From the NCBI GenBank assembly GCA_002633025.1, contig NMRB01002764.1, forward strand, positions 22,934 to 86,933: a DNA stretch of 64,000 nucleotides, in the 5' to 3' direction. The notes under the pieces were generated by a model that had not been told where the DNA came from, did not search any database, and saw only the letters and a program-made list of their open reading frames with translations. Positions 10,701-22,700 of the stretch are shown here, in pieces. The DNA is from Notospermus geniculatus. Lineage: Eukaryota > Nemertea > Pilidiophora > Heteronemertea > Lineidae. Position 1 is the stretch's first letter, and the number at the start of each line of letters is the position of its first letter. Both the position numbers and the translations under genes were made by a program.

Positions 10701-13700
10701 GTTAAAGGCCTAGAAAACTATTGTTCTGCCTTCTGTATGCTGCCTGATCTCTGGCATTTACCACACAAGATGATCATCTAACTTTCCTGCGTCTCGGAGT
10801 TGGAGGACAAAAGAAAGTGTTGGACAAATTCTAGGAAAACCTGCCTGAGTGTTGTCCTCTTGGACTGAAGACGCCAGGACAGTTGTACGAGTGTGATTAT
10901 CCTGCGGGTGAAGCGCCATACAGACATCAGACACTAGCTTTCTAGTCCTTCTTAAACATTTTAATGCAGAATTTGGATGCTGATTAGGCTAAACACCCTT
11001 TATGAATACTGGTACTAGTATGGCCCGTAGTTTCCAACTTATCCAATTAGGGAGCGTCCATTAAGTACATGCACCAAAATGCCAATTTTTAGACCCCCTC
11101 CTCTTGTACACACATTGCACGCATTGGCTCAAACCTCCCCCCCCCTCCCCGGGCGTACACCAAGGGGCCACATTATTGCTTTTACTACCGGTACTTCATT
11201 CAGTACCACTGCGGCGCCACAGTCGGAGGGCGCTAATACATGGCACAATGGGAACCAAGCCTGTGAACTGCTAACCTCACAGCGGAGCCGGAGTGACATC
11301 ATCTGAAAACTTAAGTCAAGTTATTTCATGTATCTTCCGCCCTCACGTGCAAAATTAACACCAAGAGATATTCCCTTTATTTTCATGGTACATGTATCCA
11401 ACTGCATTCAAGCAGGTTTTAATTTCTTCAGATTGGTTCTCGGGTTGCGTATGTACCCAAGACTACACCCCCCCCCCCGTACGCATAATGTACGCTTTGT
11501 ACGCTTTTTCACATACCCCCTCCCCCTCTAGTGTACACGTACTTTAAATGGATGATCCCTTAGCCTATGAAATACGCTGAAAGACGCTCGGTGAAATAAT
11601 GAAAAACTGTGGTAGGTTCGTTACTTTTGTCAAACTTTGACCTCTGTGACCTTGAAAAGTATGTCAAATCAAAAACCCGTTACAAACGATGGACGCGTGT
11701 ATTCAGAAATTGAATTGGACGTCACACGTAACGGCGCCACCAGGGAAATTAATAGGTTCACCGTTTCTAAACAACTATGGCGTCATTCTTATTTTACTCG
11801 CATTGCTAATATTCGTATTGTTATACATGTAGTTTCAATCAGCAAATCCCCTTTCATGCCTTTGGGATGAAGTATCGATATTGTCCAAAACAAAGCAACA
11901 TCGCAAATTCAACGTTGTTTCTGTAAGTGCTGAAATTATACGTCGAATTCTGTGGATGGTGCGGCGTAACATGCTTTATTTCTTCCACTGCCTTCAACCA
12001 ACATGCAGGCAGATGTACACGATACAGGCATGATGGACACGTTTGTACACAAGTGCATGATTCACTGATGTCGCGTCATTGACGGAGCATCCTCCAGTTC
12101 GAGGTATTTTATAATAGAAATTCAACCCGATGCAGAGGGTGTTGGTTGCGAGACACCAAATCCGCTCGGGTGGAGCAAAAATTCCATCCAAACCCTCAGC
12201 GAAGCGCCTCGAGTTGGGACTACATTTTACATGTAGCTCCACCCTCGCGGGTTTGGTGTCGCAACCAAGACCCTCCGCCTTGGGTTGAATTCCTTAAACT
12301 TCACCATCATTAACACTTTCCACGTCCTCACTCTGTTGTCATCACTTGGACCTCAGGATGGCCATGTCGATTTAGAGGAATCAGAGGAAAATTCAGTCTG
12401 CAGCCCATCAGACACTAACCATCACACCGTTATCATGTACTAAATATATAAATACAGCCACGTGATCAAGTTAATATCATAATTGCTTTAGTGGAACTTG
12501 CATTTCGGCCCTTTTTCTCCTAAAGTGTTGGCATTCGGCCCTCAAGTCATTAGACTATCTTATCACCAACCTCGATTATGATGTGTTTATTATAACAACT
12601 CAATAGCCCAGGAAATGTTGTGAATTGTCTATTCTGGTAATTTTATACTTTATCAATATCATACGGTGATTTTCTGGATTTTCCAGCCCGATTCCTCTGA
12701 TTCCTCTAAATCGACATGGCCCTCAGGATTTTACAAATACAATGATGAGAATGTCTTCGAAATCCCCCCACTTTTTACTTACCGCCCTTCAATCATGAAA
12801 TTGCATATAACTTCATTGTCTGACAGGAAGGCATGCTGGTGCAATTCATCTAACAGCCACTGCCGTTGATCCACTTCATTTTTCGAACTGATGAACTTTT
12901 CTTTGGAACTAATTGTGCGTGGTGACAGGTCCCATAAACACTTGGCTGCACAACATTGCAGATCATATAGTTCAATGATTTCTGCATCATTGCGGTTCAA
13001 TCGGTGTCTTGACCTTTGATTGGTATCTAAAAGGACAAAAGCAAAGTGTGCTTATTCACACACAGCATAAAATTTACGAAAAGAAAAATACATAAGTGCC
13101 AACATTTTTGTCTGTAAGTTGCTGTAACCTAGAGGTACATGTGTACAAAGTTTCAACACAACAGTTCAAACCATTATCAAAATATAGCCCTTTGAAATTT
13201 TTCACAAAACACCCCCTGGAGGCCAAAATAGGAATCCAACCGTGCTCAAAATCGAACTCGGCCTACATCTTAGGCCCATATATACACCCACCAAAGACCA
13301 AAAAGATTCGTCAAAAAATAAAGGCGGTAGAGCGCTAACAAACCAAGTTTACGTACATGTACGTACGGACTGACGCACGACAGACCACCACTCAATGACC
13401 CCAACCACAGCTTTAGCCCTGCTGGGCCTTGCGGCCAAGCAGGCTAAAAAGTGCTCCACCAGGTTATCCAAAATGCTACCAGGTGGTACTTATTTTTATA
13501 AATGAAATGGTCCATGGACCATGTGGTCACCCGTTGGACATAGGGTAATGACAGAGAGAGGCACATGTCAAGTTATTGGTCAAGTTATTCCCAAGTTGCA
13601 GGACTGCAATGATTGTTTTTTGGGTTATTGCCACCTGGCGGCAATATTGGATATGTCTGATTGGGCCAAAAGTTCACATGCACATAATAAAGGTCATCTA

Positions 13701-16700
13701 CAGGGAGCCACATAGCACATTTGAGCGCTCTGGGTCAAGTCGTTCCTGAGTTATAGCACATTCAATGATTTTCGGGTTACGCCAGCTGGCGGCCATATTG
13801 GAAGTTTAATCAGGCCGAAATTTGACGTGCTTGTAAAGGTCACCTAGAGGGAGGTAAATATCAAGTTTGAGCACTCTGGGTCAAGCCGTTCCTGAGTTAT
13901 ATAGCACTTGGATGATTTTCAGGTTACGCCACCTGGCGGCCATATTGGATGTCCGCTCGGGCCGAAACTGGGTATTTTTGAAGGTACCCCTCTAATACAT
14001 GTTTATGCAAGATATGAAGACGCTCGGTGAAATAATGAAGAATTGTGGCAGGTTCGTTACTTTTGTAGAACTTTTATCTCTGTGACCTTGGGAAGTAGGT
14101 CAAATCAAAAACCCTGTTAATGTTATGTATCAGTGTTCTAGCCAGGCCAGTTTTACAGGGCGGTACAACCCTGTTCAAAATTCAGAGGTCATTTTACCGC
14201 CCTATTGAAAAATGTAACTTGCAGTGCATTTTCTATTAGATCACCCTGTTTGAATTTCACTCCCGCCCTGTTTGAAAATCCAGGGCCTAATGCTACGTTC
14301 ACACTATGTTCCTGGTCACCACGGCAGCCCCGTTTGCCCGAAACGTAGTGCTCCGTGGGATTTTGGCTATTTTTTTCTCTGTATTCAAGTTTTGTTACGT
14401 CTTGCTAAGTTTCCTCACGGTCTATCACGGTACCCGTGACGGGCCGTTGGGGGAAGCGGCTGCTGAGCCCGGAGGCTCAAAGGCGCACTACGGTTCGGCC
14501 CGCGGTCTACCACGGATGCCAGTACGTTCCCTCCCGGCCCGTTACGTTCGGATGGGATCCCCCACGTTCCTCACGTTCTGATCAAGGTCTGACACGTTTT
14601 TCACGTTCTGCCAAGGCTTTCTACGGATGAAACGTGGACGCCGGGCAACTTTGGAGCAAGTTTGTGCCCACGGTATAAAAAGAAGGCCTGCAATGTGTTG
14701 TCGATCGCTCAGACTCGAATGAAGCTCCCCTACCGGGCCCGGCTTTTCTATACTCCCTCCCAGCCCCCGCGCGCCGTGTCACACCGTAGTAGAACGCAAT
14801 GCGCCGTATCGCGCCGGGCCCTTGACCGTCACGCGCCGGGACGCTTCGTGAATGAACGCGACGAAACGGCTACCATCCACCCTAGCTTGCCGTGAGAACC
14901 GCGACAAAACGTGGCAAAACGGAAGAAACGCGCAGCAACCGTGACAAAAAGCGCACAAAACAGGACAGAATGTGACAAAACCTGAAAGGACCGGGGGAAT
15001 ACACATGCCTCCCGGCCCACTACGGACCGCCTCCAAGTTTTGTTACGGCCTGTTACGTACTGTAACGTTTTGTTGCGTTCACCCACGGCAATCACGGCCT
15101 GTCACGTTTGCCCATCCCGTCCCCCTGCGTTATCTCACGCCCATGCCGTTTAGCATGTTTAGTCCACGGTGGTCTGAAACGTGATTACCGTGGCCGCCGG
15201 GAACATAGTGTGAACGTAGCATTAGAATCATAGGAAAATGCAGTCATCCCGCCCTGTTTGGAAAAATTTCTGGCTAGAACACTGTGTATCCTTATTAGAT
15301 ACACCCATGATAAAAATTTGGAGAGGATCCAATCATTATTTCAGGAGTTATTGCACTCTTTGTTTTTGGTTTGGCCACCTGGAGGCCAAGCCAAGAATCG
15401 AATCGGACCGAAACTTGGTGTCATAGGTCATATGACCTAGGGGTATATATGTACCAAGTTTCAGATCAATCGCTCCAGCGGTTACAAAACGTGCCCTGCT
15501 AATGTACAACGACGAACGCCACACCACTGACCACAACAAAAGCTCACAGGTTGAGCTAAAAACCTAAAGTATTGACAGATCATTTTTATACTAATACTTT
15601 GGCAGAATGTCCCAACTTGCCATAACAATTCATCGATTTGGCCTTGTTTTTCACAATTTTCCTCGTTTTTGGGCCCAGCATATTGTCTTGTCGGGAGCGC
15701 GCTACAGCCAGAATAATTTCATCAATTTCTAGGGGGGTCAACTCCACACCCATTGTCATTCTCTCAGATTACGACTCGTCTTAAGATTTGAACGTTCAAG
15801 AGAGACTGTCATCGTGCACATCAACGCAGGAAATGTTAAACACTGCTGCCATATACTCACTTCGTTTTATTTCTTCGGTATTGTTACTTCCTTCATCATT
15901 AGATTGTTCAGTATCGGTGCTGGTTGTAAAATGACGGTGAGTTATCGCAGCTGAAAACATATTTTTATACATTTTAATACACACTCCCTGAATTGCAGGC
16001 TTCAAATTCGATGCACCGGTAAATTTGAATCCATTTTCACATCTAGCAGGTATGTTTCAGGGCCGTATTCTTTAGCCCCTATTACACAGAGCGATACGGT
16101 ATTCAATATTCTAGGCACGTTTCGTGCAAGGTGGGTGGTTTACAAAATTTTACATAAAACTCTACTGAAGTCACACTATTTGCTTTTTGTTCGAATTATG
16201 CATGTCCAATTTTTCACTGTATACTGAATAGCGTATAGCTCTATGTAAATACATCAGTGCTTCATGTATGAAAAAGTCAGGAGTGTGGTCATTTGCACCC
16301 CTTAAAGCTGAACCAGTAGTCTTGAACGTTAGTTGTGGTGTTGATAATTTTGGTGACTGGGAGGGGAATGTGGATGGTAGTCAGCTGCCCTGCATTCAGA
16401 GAGACTTTAGTGAAAAGTCTCTCTGAATGCAGGGCAGCTGACAGGGATCTGTGGTTATAAGTATTTATTAGCAAATGCAGATTTGTAGGGAAATGGAAGG
16501 GCTGGGGAGATATTCATCCTGCGACAAAACGTTTTCAGCAAAAAAAAAATAAACAGAGAAACTGACACGTGAAAAAAATAAAAATTCCCATCGCAAGGCT
16601 CGAACCCGGCGCCCCGGATTCAGAGCCGGACGCTCTACCGATGCGCCAGCCGGCCACGTCATGACGGCGGCTGCTCAATAAATGTTTATAAACATATCCC

Positions 16701-19700
16701 AGCTACTCAACATATTTTTATGTTAATTAAAAATGACGTTGCAAATCAGAATAATCTTCCAAAAATCGCATTTTACAACATCCACAGAGCAAGTCCCCAG
16801 CAAATCTGTCAGCGTATCGCTACATAATGTACCCATCTACGTTCACAGTCACTAAAAACGTGAACCAACCGTCCGGTATATTCCATCTGGACATTAGGTG
16901 CATATTTCCTATGAGTCCAGTTCTATTGATTGACCCGTGACAAGTCTTTGGCTAGCTTCGCTGTTGACCGCTACGCGGCGCGTTGGGCCCTTGCGTCTAG
17001 ATCAACAAAAAGCCCCCATGCGACGAGCAAGAGAAATGCCCTCCTGGCATCATCGGGTCTATCATGTTCTGAGCCTTCGAGTGAGGTGTTTGCAGGGCGT
17101 TAGCATTTCTCTTGTTCGTCGCATGGGGGCTTTTTGTTGATCTAGTTCAGCTTTAAAATTCTGAGTAGTGTTAGAACCTAGTGCTTCGTGTACATGTCTT
17201 TCTCGTAAAGCGTGATGACCATGGCAAAGGTTGTGGTCAGTTTGCGGTTTGCGGTCAAAAACATCATTTGCAGGAACAGGCCTCAAGGCAAGCCGGCCGC
17301 AGGCCTCAAAAGGGGGTATCAGAAAGGGGGGGTTCGGGGGGTCTCCCCCCGATTAGGTAACGGCTGCGTGAGTTCACGAGATCACTGATCTTTACATATT
17401 ACTGTACTTACCGTCTTCTACTAATTCATCAAAACCAGTAGCACTTGCATCACATTGATAGGTATCCGCACTGGTATCCATTCTACGCATTGGCCTTGTC
17501 GTATCTGAGGATTAGGAAAAGGAGAAATTTTAAAATCCTGTGTTACTAAAGCCTTGCAACGGAATATAAAATGGGAGATGTGCAAGCCTGGCGTACAGCG
17601 CATATGCAAATTAGTAGAAGAAACTGATGAGATCAGAGTCGCTGGTGATGTACGCACCAACGCGCACATGTAAATTCTGCAGCGCCGTAGTAAGACTACA
17701 TGTAGGAAGATCTATCCAATCAGTTGCAGAGCTGCCAACCCCTGATTCATGCCTTCCGGAATTTTTCCAGAAATTTCACCGTTTCTCCGGATTTTTGGGG
17801 GGTCTTTCAGTACTCTCAGTTCGGATTGATTCCAGGGGTTTAGGTACCATGAACATGCGTAGGCCCCGTTTTGCGTTCAAATCTTGCATCATCTTGTTGG
17901 AAACCTTAGTGAAAACGCAAGTGAAATCTTGCACAATACTAACATACGCATGCCCAAAAAGCCCCAGATATGGACCACACACACTATTTCATTCTTTATG
18001 AACTGTCAAAAATGCAAGAAGCAGCTGAAAACATGATAAACTTCCACAATCGGAATGCAAAATCCGATGAGATTGCCGCCATGCAGTCATGGCCGCCATA
18101 TTGCATCTTTCCAGGTCTCACTACAGAGTTTGGTGAGCATGTGCTGTGGTCTCACTGCACAGTTTTGGCAAACATGGTAAAATCGTACTTTTGAAGGGTA
18201 CTTCCGTATCGTCCGTACTGGGGGTGATTTTCCGGACTAAATACGGAAAATTCGGGAGGGTTGGTAGCTCTGCAGTTGTCACATGCTCAGGCTGAGACTG
18301 CCTACATCACAGCGACTGAACAAATGTTGAACATGTGCAACTCACGGCGACTTGCAAAATCTCCGTTCCAGCGAGTCGCAGGGTGCGAACATCGACCATT
18401 TATGCCATGAATGATCAGTCGCCTCTAAAGCCGGCCGCACACGAGTGCAATTTTGCCTCCAACTATGGAGATATTTGCTTCCTACGTGTGCAAATCTCAT
18501 TCATGTGCGGTGGTTGGAGTGCAGAGGCGGTGACGGATTTTTTGCCTCCAGCGCAGATCAAACATGTTTGAAATGACATTACGCCACATCTACAGAAGAC
18601 AAATTTGCAAGCTGATGCACTATAAATGCGGCGACAGGATGCTGAGACAGAAAACTCCTATATGAAGGCAATGTCGGAGACAAAATTGCACTCAAGTGTG
18701 GCCAGCTCAATTCCAGCTACATGTAGATCCTCCCAGCTACATGTACCAGGTTCGTCAGTGGGGACTATCAAGTCACAAACTATGTGTGATGTACGCCCGA
18801 CTTTAGCAGTAGCAACTATTATGAAATGGTCCATGGACCATGTGCTCACAGGGTTCAACATACTGTAAACCGTGATATTTTCGCGACGCTAAATGTTCGC
18901 GATTTTGGTGATCTACGAATTCGCAATGAATAAATATTCGCGATCGGAACCCTTCAGCTTCAAAAGAAGAAGAGTAATTTTCGCGCGATTTATGTTCGCG
19001 TTTTGACCCTTGAATGCGAAAATAAAACACACGCGAAAATTTCACGGTTTACAGTACTTAGTCTACCGGTAATGACAGACAATGACAGAGAGAGGTACAT
19101 GTATTACGAGCAATCTGGGTCAATTCATTCCCAAGTAGGACTTTGAATTATGATGATTTGGGGGTTACACCACCTGGTGGCTATATTGGATGTCCGATCG
19201 TGCTGGAACTTCACATGCACAAAGGTCATCTGCAGGGGGGCCACACAGCACATTGGAGTGCTTTGGGTCAATTCGTGCACCTGAGTTATCCAAAGCACTT
19301 TGATGATTTTTGGGTTACGCCACCTGGACATGCTGGAGGTCATAAAAAATTGGATATCCGATCGGGCCGAAACTTCACATCATGCACATAAGGCCAGACC
19401 CAAAAATATGTCTGTTTGCTGTAACCCTACCCGGCCCTAATAGCTTGGGTAGGTAGGTAGGCATACATTTTTATTTTTTTTAGTTGGTCATCTGCAGGGG
19501 GCCACTACACTCCTCTCGCAGTGTTTTGTTTCGCTCCGTACCTATGCTTCACAAACCACTGCTTCGAATGGCCGGGATTCTGCCGATTTACCGCCAGATG
19601 GCACCACTACTGTTCCCGCTGCCATGCTGGAGAAAGTGTTTTAGGATTTTGCTCAGTTGCAGCCTGATGGCGGGCGCTGATTGGTTGGACCATAGTGGTG

Positions 19701-22700
19701 CCATCTGGCGGTAAATCGACAGAATACCGGCCATTCAAAGCAGTGGTTTGTGAAGCGCAGGTACGGAGCGAACAAAACACTGCGAGAGGAGTGTAGGGGC
19801 CACAAACATGTAGCACATTGAAACGCTTTGGGTTAAAGGACAACAAGGGTAATTATCTACTATGCAGCAAAACCTAACAAAATCCTCATGGATAGGCACA
19901 TAAATATGTCATCTCACCGTACATTACGTTGAAATGGAAGAAAAAAATCACCACTCTGTAAAAAGTGATATTTAACCTGACGTCTTCACAGTTCATGGTC
20001 ACTGCCATTTTGATTCATATTTCCCGCGGGAGTGACGCAGTGCCTCTTCAGTGTATTGTGATTCGACGGCGTATCCAATCCCAAACCACATGTTTATTCT
20101 CTGCCAAACTTCCACCGTCACTTCGTCATTCAGTTGACTACTGACCTATGGAACGTCTGTCATCACTCAAGTAATCCGACACAACTTGGACTTGACACAA
20201 AAAAGATCACAAAAACAAACCTGTCACTGTCAGTGTGTCAGCTGGCCATGCTGGCATTGTGTAAACAACGTGGGGCAGCCGGTCACGTGATTGCACCCAA
20301 TACGTCATGCTCTTCAGCATTGGAGGAGAGATAAAGTGAAAATAAACAGAAACATGGCTGCCCCCATGAGCTTACTTCCTTTGTGGATTAAATGCATTGT
20401 TGTAGCATTAGGGTGACTTTTTGGAATAAAAATCATCGGCATTTTTAAAGATAACATTGTGTAGAACATAAAGGTTGGTTTATTTCTTTCATTTCTCTTC
20501 TACTGGATAATTCCCCTAGTTATCCTTTAAGGCGTTCCTGATTTACAGCACTTTGATGATTTTGGGGTTACGCCACCTGGCCATGTTTGAAGTCAAATCA
20601 GGCCGAAATTTGACGTGCATGTAAGTTATTGTAAGGTCATCTAGAGGGAGGTAAATCACATATTTGAGCACTCCGCGTCAAGCCGTTCCCGAGTAATAGA
20701 ACTTGTACTTGATTTTCAGGTTACGCAAACCTGGCAGCCATACTGGATGTCCAATCGGGCCGAAACTTGGTATTTTTTAAGGTACTGCATACCCCTCCAA
20801 TGCATGCAAGATCGATATGAAGTTAAGTTAATCGGTGAAATAATGAACTGTGGCAGGTTCGTTACTTTTGTCGAACTTTGACCTTTGCAACCTTGAAAAG
20901 TAGGTCAAATCAAAAACCTGTTATGTTACGTATCCTTATTAGGTACACCTATGATAAAAATTTGGAGATGATCTACATGTATGTAGTCATTAGTTCAGGA
21001 GTTATTGCACTTTTTGTGTTTTTGGTTTCCGCCACCTGGTGGCCGAGCTGAGAGTTGAATCAGACCGAAACTTAGTGTCATGGGTCATCTGACCTACATG
21101 TAGGGGTATATGTACCAAGTTTCAGATCAATAGCTCCAGCGGTTACGAAATGTGCCCTGCCAACGAACGACGATGAAGGACGATGCTCTGCATTTGTCAC
21201 TGGTTGCAGTTGATGCGCAATGTTTATGAAACACTGAAAAAAGAGCATTTTCTGTTCGATTTGGTTCTTAACAATTGGTTCTTTAAAGCGACCCATACAC
21301 GATCAATATTATTGCACAATATGCAGGCCTTTCAATTGTATGGTGACCTTTACACCCTCTATTTTTTCAGTCCATTTTGGGGACAGCCCTTCGAGCTTAT
21401 TTTTAGGGACACTTTTTTGTTCATTGTTACATTTTGACGAATGCGAGATTGAGACTGACTGGGAATTGAAAAGTGAAAGGTACTTTCTGGCCAGTCAGTG
21501 GTGCACAGTAGGCCTAATCATTTCCATTTTCAAAATGAGTGTCAAGTGCCATCGGATGCAGTCTGCTCTTGTAAAGGTGCCTAAAATTGGACGGGGTCAT
21601 CCCTATGTGTCCCGGGTTCTATGCGTCCCGGGTTCTATGTGTCCCGGGTTCTATGCGTCCCGGGTTCTATGTGTCCCCAGTTCCATGTGTCTGTCTCAGT
21701 TATGATTGGCCCTGTCCTCATTTTGTTCTCAAGTGGAGTCGACGAACTCATATCTTAATAATCATGGATGTAACTAAAATAAATCAGCGTTAGCATTCAT
21801 TATGAATTTTTTTGAACATTTTTTAGTTATAATATGCCGTTATAATATGCATCAAAATTCATAATAATTTTGTCCATTGACTCTTCACCAGGGCCTGTTT
21901 CATAAAGTGACTTTAAGCTAATGGTACCTTTAATTAAATGGAAAATGCATTGAGTTAATGGTACCATTAGCTTAAAGTCACTTTTTGAAACAGGCCCCTG
22001 GTTTTTTTCTTCAACATCACCGTAGCTCCTCCATTTTGGAAGATTAAAAGTCTAATTAACCTTACAAAAAACACGTAATTGTTTGGTATGTATTGAATAT
22101 GAGTAATGATAGATGGGCCGTGGAACTACTGCTTTTCATCGTGGAGGTTGTACATCGTCGACTCCACTTGAGAATAAATTGGCGACAAGGCCAATCATAG
22201 TTGAGACAGACACACGGAACTGGGGACACATAGAACCCGGGACACATAGAACCCTGCAAACAAATAACTGTCTTTAGGGACGCATAGAACCCGGGACGCA
22301 AAGAACCCGGGACACATAGAACCCGGGACGCAAAGGACCCGGGACACATAGAACCTGGGACACATAGGTACGCTCCCAATTGGACCCCCAACAAGAATCC
22401 ATGCTAAATAAACAGCATGGATAAATCCTTCCCATACCAGCAATAGCCTAGGCATGTAGAGGGTTAATCTCCCAGACTGAACCTTGAACTCAACAACCAG
22501 CTGTGCCTATTCACATGGAGTAAGCCTAGGGCTGGGATTATGATTGAGTAAAATGGCCAAGGAATTTCTTTCCTGAGATAAAAAATTTCAATGCATCTTC
22601 ATGCCCATAAACTCTCCCATTCAACCTCAGATTTAGTTCTAAGTACTGCCACTATGAAGTGGTTGTGGCGCTGTGTTTACACATGACATCATCATTCATA

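Larger units (their letters stand above)
13502..15557 (-). mobile_element. AGCTCACC-type interspersed repeat (reverse copy) split by two nested insertions
   Basis: The left end has the 3' palindrome (ATGGTCCATGGACCAT) and the right end the 5' hairpin AGCTCACAGGTTGAGCT. In between are family blocks (CACCTGGCGGCCATATTGGA, CAAATCAAAAACCC, GACCGAAACTTGG). It is interrupted at 14131-15284. Lengths of the other copies suggest an ~0.7-0.9-kb element before the insertions. Confidence 0.75.
18821..21190 (-). mobile_element. AGCTCACC-type repeat (reverse copy) carrying three insertions
   Basis: Begins ATGAAATGGTCCATGGACCA and runs through the same blocks as 13502-15557, ending in GACGATGCTCTGC without a recognisable 5' hairpin. 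Interrupted at 18861-19056, 19506-19795 and 19837-20526. Removing them restores family colinearity. Confidence 0.75.

Noticed and set aside
21603-22375. Possible CRISPR-like array (regular short repeats)
   Set aside because: Units are contiguous with no unique spacers, occur in both orientations and sit in eukaryotic intronic DNA; they are minisatellites.
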